The notes under the pieces were generated by a model. It did not search any database, was not told the origin of the DNA, and saw only the letters and a program-made list of their open reading frames with translations. Below are positions 7,287-15,701 of a stretch of 26,857 bases of DNA, piece after piece. The translations under genes were made by a program, and so were the position numbers. Every line of letters begins with the position of its first letter. Position 1 is the first letter of the stretch. Source of the DNA: CCY15215 sp034932145 (lineage in GTDB: Bacteria > Cyanobacteriota > Cyanobacteriia > Cyanobacteriales > Spirulinaceae); assembly GCF_034932145.1 (NCBI RefSeq), contig NZ_JAYGHV010000287.1, forward strand, positions 1 through 26,857. The letters are read 5' to 3'.

Positions 7287-8660
7287 TCATCCTAGAAAAT
7301 GGGGGTAGGGGGGATTATAATCCTTCCTACGACGGGGTAGGGGTTTGGTCTCCAAACCCCTCATAATCAAATCTAGAGAATCTCCTTTCCAAATCGATAC
7401 AACTTTTCCTTTTATCTCTTCATCCCACCAAGAAGTATTTGCACTCTGAGAAAATAAGGTTTCTCTATTTGCAATCCATGTTTTTTGTGGATCGAATAAT
7501 GTCAACTCTGCTACCTCTCCCACAGCACAAGATAAAGGGGTTTGACCCAAACACATTTGTGGTGCAACGGTTAGGGCTTTATACAATTGTAACCCCGTCC
7601 AATTGCCTTTAATAACCAGATTCTCCCATAACAAAGGTAAGGCCAACTCCAAGCCGATCGCCCCCGAAGGTGCTTCTGCAAAAGATACGGTTTTTTCCTC
7701 GTAAGTGTAAGGAGAATGATCGATCGCGATCGCATCGATAACCCCTGCTTTTACCCCATCTGCCAAAGCAACGCGATCGCCAGGATTGCCCAAAGGTGGA
7801 TCGAGGCGTAAACTGGGATCGTAATCTCCCACTGCTTCCGTATCCAACAGTAAATGCAGCCAAGTCGTACTTGCGGTTACGGGAAGCCCTCGCTGTTTTG
7901 CCTCCGCAATTAACTCCACCCCTCGTGCTGTAGAAACGCGCATAATATGCACGGGGGTTCTCACAATTGCTACTATTTCCAATAATGCTGCTAATGCTGC
8001 CGTTTCTGAGAACACCGGATCTCCAGATAAACCCGCTTGAATCGAGAATGAACCTTCTCGCATTGCCCCATTATCGCGCAATTGCGGGCTGGTAGGAGCG
8101 ATCGCCATCGGTCGTCCCAAAGGTCCCCCATATTCCAGCAAACGACGTAAAACCCCCCAATGGGCGATCGCCTTCCCATCGCTAAACCCCACAACTCCCG
8201 CATCGGCTAATTCTGCTAACTCCACCATCTTTTCTCCTGCCAGATTTTGCGTGAGGGCTCCCCAAAACCGAAAGTGAGGAGCATAACTAGGGATTTTTTG
8301 CTGTAAAAAAGTGAGTCCCGCCGCATTATCTAGGGGTGGGACGGTGTTGGGAAGGAGATTTAAGCGAGTAAAACCGCCTGCGAGGGCGGCTTTTGAGAGA
8401 GAAGTGAGGGTTTCTCGTTCTTCATGTCCAGGATCGTTATTAGCACTGTAAAGATCCGTTAAACCTGGACTTAGAATTAAATTTTCACCGTTTTTTAAGG
8501 TTGTTTCTGGTGGAATATCGGCGATCTGTGCCTCTATTGCTGCAATTTTTCCGTCCTTCAACCAAACATCAGCAACGCGATCGCAATTGGCGATCGGATC
8601 TAATACCCTGACTTGTTGCAGTAGCAGATTGGTCCCATCTCCCTCAATTGATTCCGACAT
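7287..8660 (-). CDS. Dihydroorotase-like amidohydrolase, probably non-catalytic (PyrC'-type)
   Basis: A 457-residue member of the dihydroorotase family; active members close carbamoyl-aspartate to dihydroorotate in pyrimidine synthesis. The overall order is intact: an N-terminal beta-sandwich part, SPGLTDLYSANNDPGHEE (64-81), GGFTRLNLLPNT (95-106), HIMRVSTARG (238-247), AIAIDHSPYTYEEK (310-323) and EAPSGAIGLELALPLL. The metal-binding HxH that normally follows the first Asp reads YSA, and the usual HVST histidine is Arg (MRVST). Only the DH of DHSPY survives. This matches the inactive dihydroorotases (PyrC') that serve as structural partners of aspartate transcarbamoylase in some bacteria. The ATG at 8660 gives MSESIEG and is preferred to an upstream extension. 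A MITE sits in its upstream region. Confidence 0.8.
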   Translation of the reverse strand: MSESIEGDGTNLLLQQVRVLDPIANCDRVADVWLKDGKIAAIEAQIADIPPETTLKNGENLILSPGLTDLYSANNDPGHEERETLTSLSKAALAGGFTRLNLLPNTVPPLDNAAGLTFLQQKIPSYAPHFRFWGALTQNLAGEKMVELAELADAGVVGFSDGKAIAHWGVLRRLLEYGGPLGRPMAIAPTSPQLRDNGAMREGSFSIQAGLSGDPVFSETAALAALLEIVAIVRTPVHIMRVSTARGVELIAEAKQRGLPVTASTTWLHLLLDTEAVGDYDPSLRLDPPLGNPGDRVALADGVKAGVIDAIAIDHSPYTYEEKTVSFAEAPSGAIGLELALPLLWENLVIKGNWTGLQLYKALTVAPQMCLGQTPLSCAVGEVAELTLFDPQKTWIANRETLFSQSANTSWWDEEIKGKVVSIWKGDSLDLIMRGLETKPLPRRRKDYNPPYPHFLG

Positions 8661-8734
8661 TTTCCCGATGTTTGATGTTAGCCGGGATCGATTGTACACG
8701 GCTTTGTCACAACTGACCAATCAAGGCGATCGCA

Positions 8735-8742
8735 CTGAAATC
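8735..8742. repeat. Target-site duplication of the MITE, left copy
   Basis: CTGAAATC abuts the left terminal inverted repeat; the matching copy is at 8897-8904. Confidence 0.85.
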
Positions 8743-8896
8743 GGGTGCATCTCAAAAATGTAAATCGACATTAGCCTTGGAAGCGATCGCATTTAAAACC
8801 AAATTAATTAAATTTTAATGCCCAATGCGCTTCAATAAATTCCGACCCAAAAATTCCGAGAAGGGGTTTGGGATTTGGCAAAATTGAGATGCACCC
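8743..8896. mobile_element. 154-bp MITE with 13-bp terminal inverted repeats and 8-bp target duplication
   Basis: The ends are perfect inverted repeats: GGGTGCATCTCAA (8743-8755) and TTGAGATGCACCC (8884-8896). Similarity continues imperfectly inward to TGTAAATC and GGATTTGGCA. Directly outside both ends stands CTGAAATC (8735-8742 and 8897-8904), an 8-base target duplication. The inside is AT-rich and non-coding, with one HIP1 octamer. The element is therefore a non-autonomous transposon moved by a transposase that makes 8-bp duplications; the parent family is not identified. It lies between the pyrC'-like gene start and the 3' end of the next gene. Confidence 0.85.
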
Positions 8897-8904
8897 CTGA
8901 AATC
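8897..8904. repeat. Target-site duplication of the MITE, right copy
   Basis: CTGAAATC abuts the right terminal inverted repeat. Removing the element and one copy restores an uninterrupted site reading GCACTGAAATCGCTTT. Confidence 0.85.
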
Positions 8905-8917
8905 GCTTTATAAAAAT

Positions 8918-9616
8918 TTATAAAAATGACGAGTTAGGAAAAATGCTTCGATCTTGCTCAAAAAACTTTTTATGAACAATTTCTTTGAACATCTCAAAAT
9001 CTGTCGGCCAAGTCTCAATGCGCTTTTGTAAATAAAGTGCTTTTTTCTCTTGATATTTGGGGGCGATCGCATAATTAAACCCCCCAGAAAATAATAAAGC
9101 GGAAATTGCTTCTCCTTCTGGTTGTTGCAGTTTCACTTCATTAATGGCAATGGTCAGAGGACAGCGTTTCAGTTGATAGCTTAAACTTAAAGATGCTTTC
9201 AAAGGGGCTTGTCCCATAGTTTGCCATCCTCCAGGGACAAGCAGGCGGTCAACAATGAACCGTCGCGCACTATCTTGGTCTTGGGTTTCCAGAAAACCGA
9301 TGAGGATTTTGGGATTGATATTCACCCCTTGATAGTCCGCATGGGGCAATTTTGCCACATAACGACAAGCCGCTAAGGGAGCCTGTAATTCTTCGATCTT
9401 GCGATCGCCCATTGCTTCCAAAAAAGTAATATTGCGCGGTTGTGCCAGTACATTTACCCCATTGGTAAAAGACAGTTGCGCCATCGACGCATTGAGAACT
9501 GGCTGTCTCATCAGTTCCCAATCCGTAGCAATAATGCCGCTAAATTTGAGAAAATCCAAATTCAGCATTTGGGGGTTGAGATCGATCGCCGCGATCGCAA
9601 TCCCAACCTCCTGCAT
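8918..9616 (-). CDS. Conserved-looking protein of unknown function
   Basis: A 232-residue protein from the ATG at 9616; the frame extends to TTG or GTG codons at 9652 and 9649, but that extension runs into an AACTATCAACT-type simple repeat and seems unlikely to be coding. I do not recognise a domain. It is soluble, with no signal peptide or membrane segment. It contains LDFLKFSGIIATDWELMRQP near the start and LLVPGGWQTMG in the middle, and ends in an aromatic- and Lys-rich region. I have a vague recollection of cyanobacterial hypothetical proteins with the same N-terminus. It follows rnj on the same strand with a gap of 77 bases, so it may share the asd-dapA-rnj transcript. Confidence 0.65.
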   Translation of the reverse strand: MQEVGIAIAAIDLNPQMLNLDFLKFSGIIATDWELMRQPVLNASMAQLSFTNGVNVLAQPRNITFLEAMGDRKIEELQAPLAACRYVAKLPHADYQGVNINPKILIGFLETQDQDSARRFIVDRLLVPGGWQTMGQAPLKASLSLSYQLKRCPLTIAINEVKLQQPEGEAISALLFSGGFNYAIAPKYQEKKALYLQKRIETWPTDFEMFKEIVHKKFFEQDRSIFPNSSFL

Positions 9617-9651
9617 TTCAATCGTTCGACCAAAAGAATTTGTATTCACCA

Positions 9652-9700
9652 ATAACTATCAACCAATAACTATCAACTATCAACTATTAACTATCAACTA
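9652..9700. repeat. Short tandem repeat of AACTATCAACT type
   Basis: Four to five degenerate 10-17-base copies of AACTATCAAC/AACTATTAAC run from 9652 to 9700. They fill the gap downstream of rnj and overlap its last codons. Simple heptamer- and decamer-type repeats of this kind are scattered in filamentous cyanobacterial genomes. Confidence 0.7.
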
Positions 9701-11610
9701 GCAACAGAAGCCGCAGAACGCCGCCGCCGTCGGGAAATTGTCCGAGTGGGCGAAGTGGTTGTTTCTGCTTGTTTTTCTGTTTCTGCTTGTTTTTCTGTTT
9801 CTGTTGTGTCTGCTTTCGGCGCAATCTTTTCCGGTTTAGGCAGAATCTTTTCGACGGATTTTTTCAGGGTTGGCGGTTTGGGGGCAGGAGCCACGGGTAT
9901 TTCAATATGAGCAACCGGTTCGGGAGTCTGTAACAAGAACACCACCAAAGGACGACAGCGCAGTTCTCGCCGCGCTAACCGCTCTAAATGCCCTTCAATT
10001 TCCGTTTTTAAGCCAATCCAATCAATATCTGTTTTGCCTTCTTCAATCCTTCGCACAAACTCTTGACCTCGTTCGCTGAGGGTCTGTTCGATATTGCGGA
10101 TGACCAAATGTTGCAACAGCAATTGCTCGATGTTTGCCGCGACTCCCCGTAGATGCACCTCTGGAGGGGCGATCAGTTTCAGTTCGCGATCGACGGCGGC
10201 GGCGACGGTGAGCACGCCATCTTCAGCCAATTGCTGGCGTTCTTTCATCACTTCGTCGTGAACAATGCCGGAACTATCCACTAATTTAATGCCGGAAGGC
10301 ACTTGACCGCCAATTGCAATACTATCTGGGGTCAGTTCGACAATATCCCCATTATTGATAATGACAATATTTTCTTCAGGGATGCCCATGCTATGCCCTA
10401 ATTTTGCGTGTTGCACCAGCATTCGGTGTTGACCGTGGACGGGGACAAAAAATTTCGGTTTGGTCAAGGCCAGCATTAGTTTGTGGTCTTCTTGAGAGCC
10501 GTGGCCGGAGACGTGAATGCCCTGGTGACGACCGTAAATGACTTTTGCCCCGCGCATCATCAGGCGATCGATGGTATCGGCGACTCCTAGGGTATTCCCT
10601 GGAATGGGGTTGGCGGAGAAAACGACGGTATCTCCTTTTTTAATGCGAACTTGACGGTGGGAATCATGGGAAATGCGCGTTAAGGCGGCGAGGGTCTCTC
10701 CTTGGGATCCGGTGGTCAAAATGAGGAGTTTGTCATCGGGCAAAGTCGATAATGCCCTTAAGGGCAAGAAAAGATCGTCGGGACACTTAATATAGCCAAG
10801 TTCTCGGGCGTGGGCGATCACATTCAACATCGATCGCCCAACAATAATGACTTTGCGATCGTGTTTTTGCGCCAATTGCAAAATGATATTAACCCGATGT
10901 ACGGAGGAGGCAAAAGTAGTGATGAATAATCGTCCTGGGGTTTGGGCGACAATGCGATCCAAGTGGGGATAAACGGCTTGTTCCGAGGGGGTATGACCGG
11001 GGGTTTCGGCGTTGGTGGAATCGCTCAAAAGGCAGAGTACGCCTTTTTCTCCATGTTCTGCTAGTTTTTGCAGGTCGAAATGTTCGCCGTCTACGGGGGT
11101 GAAGTCAATTTTAAAATCCCCAGTATGAATAATTACTCCTAAAGGCGTATGAATGGCGACGGTAAAACTATCCGCCATAGAGTGGGTATTGCGAATATAT
11201 TCCACTAGGAAATGTTTGCCGATGCGAACCATGTCTCGGGGTAAAACCTTGTGTAAGGTGGTGCGATCGCTAACACCCGCTTCGCTTAATTTGTCCCGCA
11301 ATAAGGTCATGGCCAAGCGCGGTCCGTAAATGTCGGGAATATCAAATTGCTTGAGATGATAAGCAATGCCGCCAATATGATCTTCGTGGCCGTGGGTGAC
11401 AATCATACCTTTAATTTTCTGGCGGTTCTCCTGCACGTAGGTCATATCCGGCAAGATAATATTAATTCCGTGCATTCCATCTGTGGGAAATCCCAATCCT
11501 GCATCCAGCAGAATCATTTCATCTTCGTATTCAAAAATGCAGGTATTTTTGCCAATTTCATGCAATCCTCCGAGAGGAATAATTTTCAGTTTTGCTTGTT
11601 TATTAGTCAT
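9694..11610 (-). CDS. rnj: Ribonuclease J
   Basis: A 638-residue metallo-beta-lactamase/beta-CASP nuclease with both endo- and 5'-3' exoribonuclease activity in its family; it replaces or complements RNase E in cyanobacterial mRNA turnover. Seen: LGGLHEIGKN (13-22), the zinc-binding THGHEDHIGG (72-81), HTGDFKIDFTPVDG, the beta-CASP motif TGSQGE, and VPVHGQHRM in the second metallo-lactamase part. After about residue 560 comes a Pro/Lys/Glu-rich tail with two EKQAET copies, ending in RRRRRSAASVAS. Cyanobacterial RNase J proteins commonly carry such basic, disordered extensions. It is third in the order asd-dapA-rnj, 34 bases after dapA. Confidence 0.95.
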   Translation of the reverse strand: MTNKQAKLKIIPLGGLHEIGKNTCIFEYEDEMILLDAGLGFPTDGMHGINIILPDMTYVQENRQKIKGMIVTHGHEDHIGGIAYHLKQFDIPDIYGPRLAMTLLRDKLSEAGVSDRTTLHKVLPRDMVRIGKHFLVEYIRNTHSMADSFTVAIHTPLGVIIHTGDFKIDFTPVDGEHFDLQKLAEHGEKGVLCLLSDSTNAETPGHTPSEQAVYPHLDRIVAQTPGRLFITTFASSVHRVNIILQLAQKHDRKVIIVGRSMLNVIAHARELGYIKCPDDLFLPLRALSTLPDDKLLILTTGSQGETLAALTRISHDSHRQVRIKKGDTVVFSANPIPGNTLGVADTIDRLMMRGAKVIYGRHQGIHVSGHGSQEDHKLMLALTKPKFFVPVHGQHRMLVQHAKLGHSMGIPEENIVIINNGDIVELTPDSIAIGGQVPSGIKLVDSSGIVHDEVMKERQQLAEDGVLTVAAAVDRELKLIAPPEVHLRGVAANIEQLLLQHLVIRNIEQTLSERGQEFVRRIEEGKTDIDWIGLKTEIEGHLERLARRELRCRPLVVFLLQTPEPVAHIEIPVAPAPKPPTLKKSVEKILPKPEKIAPKADTTETEKQAETEKQAETTTSPTRTISRRRRRSAASVAS

Positions 11611-11644
11611 GTTGTATTTGTTGTTGTTTTGTTGGTTTGCTGTT

Positions 11645-12538
11645 TTATAAAAGCCCTAATTCTTCTAATACTGCCTTCAATTTAGTTTCTACTTCAGCAG
11701 GAATTTCGCACAATGGCAGACGTACTCCCCCCACATCCCAACCCTGTAAATTTAATGCTGTTTTGATGGGGATAGGATTTGTGCTATAGAACAAGGCTTT
11801 AAAAAGGGGAAATAATTTCAAATGGATGGCGGTTGCAACTTGGAGTTCGCCATTTTCGCAGGCGGCGATCGCGTCTTGCAGGGCATTTCCGACAAGATGA
11901 CTGGCAACGCTAACTACACCATTTCCTCCGACGGCTAACAGGGGAAGCGTTAAGGAATCATCTCCAGAATAGATGGCAAAATTGTTAGGGGTTGAAGCTC
12001 GGATTTGACTGGCTGCATCGAGACTGCCACTGGCTTCTTTTATCCCGATAATATTATCAATTTTTGCCAGTTCAATCACGGTTTCCGGTTCTAAATTACA
12101 TCCGGTACGACTGGGAATATTATAGAGCATGAGGGGCAGATCGGCACAAGCCTCGGCGATCGCTTTAAAGTGTTGGTACAATCCGGCTTGGGGGGGGTTA
12201 TTGTAGTAGGGAACGACTTGTAATGTTCCATCTACCCCCAATTTTGCGGCTTTTTGGGTTGCTACGATCGCGTCTTGGGTTGAATTTGAACCCGTGCCTG
12301 CTAAGACTTTGCCGCCGCGATCGGCGATCGCCATTTTAACTTCTTGAAAGAGTTGATATTCCTCTTCTCTGGTTAAGGTCGGAGATTCTCCTGTCGTTCC
12401 GCAAAGTAAAATCGTATCAGAACCATTTTCAACCAAATAAGATGCCAGTTTCTGTGCGGTTTCATAATTGATACTACCATCTGTTTTAAATGGCGTAATC
12501 ATTGCCGTAACCACTCGACCAAAGCCTATCTCTACCAC
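11645..12538 (-). CDS. dapA: 4-hydroxy-tetrahydrodipicolinate synthase
   Basis: A 297-residue DapA that condenses pyruvate with aspartate semialdehyde, the committing step to diaminopimelate and lysine. Visible residues: GTTGESPTL (47-55) with the two active-site threonines (48, 49), YY at 111-112, LYNIPSRTG (138-146) with Tyr139, and IIGIKEASG (163-171) with Lys167 as the Schiff-base lysine. The length is standard. The start codon is GTG, with AGGAG 11 bases upstream, a long spacing that may mean modest translation. Asd, encoded just upstream on the same strand, makes its substrate. Confidence 0.95.
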   Translation of the reverse strand: MVEIGFGRVVTAMITPFKTDGSINYETAQKLASYLVENGSDTILLCGTTGESPTLTREEEYQLFQEVKMAIADRGGKVLAGTGSNSTQDAIVATQKAAKLGVDGTLQVVPYYNNPPQAGLYQHFKAIAEACADLPLMLYNIPSRTGCNLEPETVIELAKIDNIIGIKEASGSLDAASQIRASTPNNFAIYSGDDSLTLPLLAVGGNGVVSVASHLVGNALQDAIAACENGELQVATAIHLKLFPLFKALFYSTNPIPIKTALNLQGWDVGGVRLPLCEIPAEVETKLKAVLEELGLL

Positions 12539-12553
12539 ACTGCTTATTACTCC

Positions 12554-12581
12554 TTAAGTTTGTGATTTTAAGTTTGTGATT
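12554..12581. repeat. Two tandem copies of a 14-base unit in the dapA leader
   Basis: TTAAGTTTGTGATT occurs at 12554-12567 and immediately again at 12568-12581, in the 57-base gap between asd and dapA. The AGGAG of dapA overlaps the copy nearer the gene. It is probably a replication-slippage duplication. Confidence 0.8.
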
Positions 12582-12595
12582 TATTGATTATCGGT

Positions 12596-13642
12596 TTACA
12601 CGGAAACAGCTATTCTTTGAGGCTTTAAACAATTCTTTTCGACCAATAATTCGGCAATTTGGATGGCGTTTAAGGCTGCTCCTTTCCGAATTTGATCGCC
12701 ACTCAACCATAATTCTAAACAATTTGGATGAGAAATATCTTGGCGAATGCGTCCCACGAAAACATCATCTTGTCCCGATGCTTCTATGGGCATGGGAAAA
12801 TAATTTTTTTGCCAATCTTCGACTAAACGAACCCCTGGTGTAGCTGACAAAATTTCTCTGGCTTTTTGGACGGGAAAGGGCGCATTAAATTCTAAATTAA
12901 TCGCTTCTGAATGGGCGCGGAGAACGGGGACGCGGATGCAAGTTGCGCTTACCCTTAATTGAGGGGCATTGAAGATCTTGCGGGTTTCGTTCACCATTTT
13001 CATTTCCTCCTGACAATACCCATTTTCGCCTAAAGGGGAATTATGAGGAAAAAGATTAAACGCGAGAGGATAAGGGAGAATTTCAGCTTGGGGTTCTTTC
13101 CCCTCTAAAATTGCCCGAGATTGGATTTTAACCTCTTCCATTGCCCTTGCTCCCGCACCGCTTGCAGACTGATAAGTGGCCACAATAATGCGATCGATCG
13201 GTTGGATGCGGTGCAGGGGATACACCGCCATGCCCATGAGAATCGTCGTACAGTTAGGGTTGGCAATAATTCCTTGATGTTGGCTTGCCGCTTCTGGGTT
13301 AATTTCTGGGACGATGAGGGGAACATCGGGATCCATACGAAAAGCACTAGAATTGTCAATCGTGACAGCCCCTGCTTTAACCGCTACCTCTGCCCATTTT
13401 TTTGAGGTTGAGCCTCCCGCCGAAGCTAAAACTAAGTCTATACCTTGGAAAGATTTCTCTTCAACGGGTTCAACCGTTAAACTTTCTCCGCCAAAGGAAA
13501 TTTTCCTTCCTGCCGATCGCGGGGATGCCAACAACTTGAGGGACGCAACGGGAAATTGGCGTTCTTGTAGGAGTGCGATTAATTCCGTTCCTACGGCTCC
13601 TGTCGCCCCCAAAATTGCTACGCGAACTTTTTTCTCAGACAA
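12596..13642 (-). CDS. asd: Aspartate-semialdehyde dehydrogenase
   Basis: A 348-residue enzyme that reduces aspartyl phosphate to aspartate semialdehyde with NADPH, feeding lysine, threonine and methionine synthesis. Seen: the nucleotide-binding GATGAVGTEL (12-21), SAGGSTSKKWA (74-84), the catalytic cysteine in ANPNCTTIL (Cys131), ATYQSASGAGARAMEEV (155-171), and RVPVLRAHSEAI with catalytic His244. The start is a TTG with GGAGG ten bases upstream; no in-frame ATG gives a better N-terminus, and MSEKKVRVAILGATG fits the family. It is the first gene of asd-dapA-rnj and divergent from tig across 398 bases. Confidence 0.95.
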   Translation of the reverse strand: MSEKKVRVAILGATGAVGTELIALLQERQFPVASLKLLASPRSAGRKISFGGESLTVEPVEEKSFQGIDLVLASAGGSTSKKWAEVAVKAGAVTIDNSSAFRMDPDVPLIVPEINPEAASQHQGIIANPNCTTILMGMAVYPLHRIQPIDRIIVATYQSASGAGARAMEEVKIQSRAILEGKEPQAEILPYPLAFNLFPHNSPLGENGYCQEEMKMVNETRKIFNAPQLRVSATCIRVPVLRAHSEAINLEFNAPFPVQKAREILSATPGVRLVEDWQKNYFPMPIEASGQDDVFVGRIRQDISHPNCLELWLSGDQIRKGAALNAIQIAELLVEKNCLKPQRIAVSV

Positions 13643-14040
13643 TGTATTGATGCCTCCATTTTTCTAAAAATAAGTCAATCCAGTTCTCAAACCGAACTTT
13701 AGTTTGAAAATTATCCTGAAAACCATAGGTTGGTTACTTTCTATAAAGTATTGATTTTGCAAAAAATATCAGCTTTTTTAGGTATTTTCCAGCGTTCAAG
13801 ACGTTTTTAGCATATTTTGACCTCCATTGTAGCATCAAAAAAGTTTTTGCTGGATTATCTTTCTCGATCGCCCGACGCGGTTTCCCTCAAAAAATCTCTG
13901 CATCGAGACTGATAACTTTTTTCAGTAAATATAACAAATATTGAGATTGCGTCAAGACTAGACCCAAATATATTATTATCGTATAGGTTAGCCAGAGAAA
14001 GCAACTAAGATAGATAACTTGTTCAGAAAGCGAGCGCTCG
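13643..14040. promoter_or_regulatory. Divergent promoter region between asd and tig
   Basis: This is a 398-base AT-rich region with no gene. On the plus side TTGCGT (13947-13952) lies 18 bases from TATTAT (13971-13976), a weak sigma70-like candidate for tig. CGAGCGCTCG, a perfect 10-base palindrome, fills 14031-14040 right up to the tig ATG, and no Shine-Dalgarno is evident there. No confident promoter was found for asd. Confidence 0.4.
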
Positions 14041-15468
14041 ATGAAAATTATTGCCAAGTCCAAACGTCCCGCCAGTCAGATTGCCCTAGAACTCGAAATT
14101 CCCCCCGAAACGTCCAAACAGGCTTACGAACAGGTCGTCCGCGATCTCTCTCGCAAAGTAAAAATACCGGGATTTCGTCCGGGGAAAGTCCCGCGTCAAA
14201 TCTTAGTTCAGCGTTTGGGATCGAAAAATATCAAGGCCGAAGCCCTAGAGAAAATCGTGCAAGAGAGCGTCCAAAGCGCGATCGACCAAGAATCCATCGC
14301 AGTTTTAGGAAACTATCAGATCGAACCCACTTTTGAAGAACTGGTGGGTAACTACAAACCCGGCGATGCTTTAACCTTTTTAGCGTCAATGGATGTCCCC
14401 CCAGAAGTCAAGCTGGGGGATTATCAAGCCCTAGAGGTTAAAGCCGAAGAGGTCAAATACGAACCCAGCCAACTTGATGAATTCTTAGACCAACAGCGAT
14501 CGCGCTTGGCCACCCTCGTCCCGATCGAAGATCGCCCTGCAAAAATGGGAGATACAGTAGTCGTTGACTATGCCGGACGCTTGAGCGCCAATGAAGAAGG
14601 AGAAGAAGAAGCCATTTCGGGAGCCGAGGCGAAGGATTTTCAACTCGAGTTGGAGTCTGGGAAATTTATCGAAGATTTGATCGCCGGAATTGGGGGAATG
14701 GAGATTGGGGAAACTAAAGAAATTCCCGTGAAATTCCCTGAAGACTACGCCCGAGAAGACTTAGCCGGTCAAGAAGCCATCTTTAATGTCACCTTACATG
14801 AAATTAAAGAAAAAGAACTGCCGGAACTCGATGATGAACTCGCAGAAGAAATTAGCGACTTTGAAACCTTAGCTGAACTTCGAGAGCATTTAGAATCTCA
14901 ATATCAAGAAAAAGCGGAAAACGAAACTAAGGGCAATATTGAAACAGCCCTTACCAAAGCTCTCGTGGCAATTGCCGAAGTCGATCTTCCAGAAACCCTC
15001 GTCAGTCAAGAAAGTGAAACTTTGGTCAAGCAGAGTTTGATGGAAATGGAACGCTACGGTTTGGATGTCAACCAGTTTTTCACTTCCGATCGCCTACCGC
15101 AATTAAAAGAAGCAGCGCGACCCGAGGCCATGGAAAATCTTAAATCTTCCTTGTCTTTAGCAGAAGTAGCCAAACTAGAAAAATTAGAGGTTGATAAGGA
15201 AGAACTAGAAAAACGAGTGGCAGAATTGGTAGAACAATTAAGCGATCGCCAACTAGACATGGATCGCGTGCGAGAATTCGTCACCGACGATCTGCGTCAA
15301 GAAGTTGCCCTCGACTGGTTGCGAGAAAAAGCGACTGTTGAACTCGTCCCAGAAGGGACCCTCAAAGCCGAGGAAGAGGAAGCAGAAGCCCCAGAACCAG
15401 ACTCAGAGACAGAAGTAGAACCCGCTATCGAAGTTGAGGCAGAAACAGTCCCCGACGAAAGCGAATAA
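14041..15468 (+). CDS. tig: Trigger factor
   Basis: A 475-residue ribosome-associated chaperone that meets nascent chains at the exit tunnel. The N-terminal domain holds the ribosome-binding signature GFRPGKVP (44-51). An FKBP-type prolyl isomerase domain follows, from about residue 160 to 255 (DTVVVDYAGRL, FIEDLIAGIGGMEIGETKEI). The helical C-terminal domain contains LPETLVSQE and LRQEVALDWL. The last 35-40 residues are a strongly acidic Glu-rich tail, common in cyanobacterial trigger factors. It is followed by a strong terminator, then clpP-clpX; tig next to clpP/clpX is a widespread bacterial arrangement. Confidence 0.95.
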   Translation: MKIIAKSKRPASQIALELEIPPETSKQAYEQVVRDLSRKVKIPGFRPGKVPRQILVQRLGSKNIKAEALEKIVQESVQSAIDQESIAVLGNYQIEPTFEELVGNYKPGDALTFLASMDVPPEVKLGDYQALEVKAEEVKYEPSQLDEFLDQQRSRLATLVPIEDRPAKMGDTVVVDYAGRLSANEEGEEEAISGAEAKDFQLELESGKFIEDLIAGIGGMEIGETKEIPVKFPEDYAREDLAGQEAIFNVTLHEIKEKELPELDDELAEEISDFETLAELREHLESQYQEKAENETKGNIETALTKALVAIAEVDLPETLVSQESETLVKQSLMEMERYGLDVNQFFTSDRLPQLKEAARPEAMENLKSSLSLAEVAKLEKLEVDKEELEKRVAELVEQLSDRQLDMDRVREFVTDDLRQEVALDWLREKATVELVPEGTLKAEEEEAEAPEPDSETEVEPAIEVEAETVPDESE

Positions 15469-15471
15469 AGC

Positions 15472-15515
15472 AGAAATTCCGGACAGGATGTAAAGTTCTG
15501 TCCGGAATTTCTTTT
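15472..15515 (+). terminator. Rho-independent terminator of tig
   Basis: AGAAATTCCGGACAG (15472-15486) and CTGTCCGGAATTTCT (15498-15512) form a perfect 15-bp stem with an 11-base loop, followed by a short T run. It begins only three bases after the tig stop codon and separates tig from clpP. Confidence 0.9.
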
Positions 15516-15701
15516 AAAAAAGCGATAACCCTTACCCTATCGGCATTTCCCACAACAAATAATGAACAAATAACCCATAACTTTTACCCAATTGCACGAC
15601 AGACTTGAAAGACTTGCGGCATAATAGTCACAATAAGACAAACGGAAAACCAAGCCTAAAACTTTGTACCCTTATATTAAATTCAAAACTAAACGGACGT
15701 A

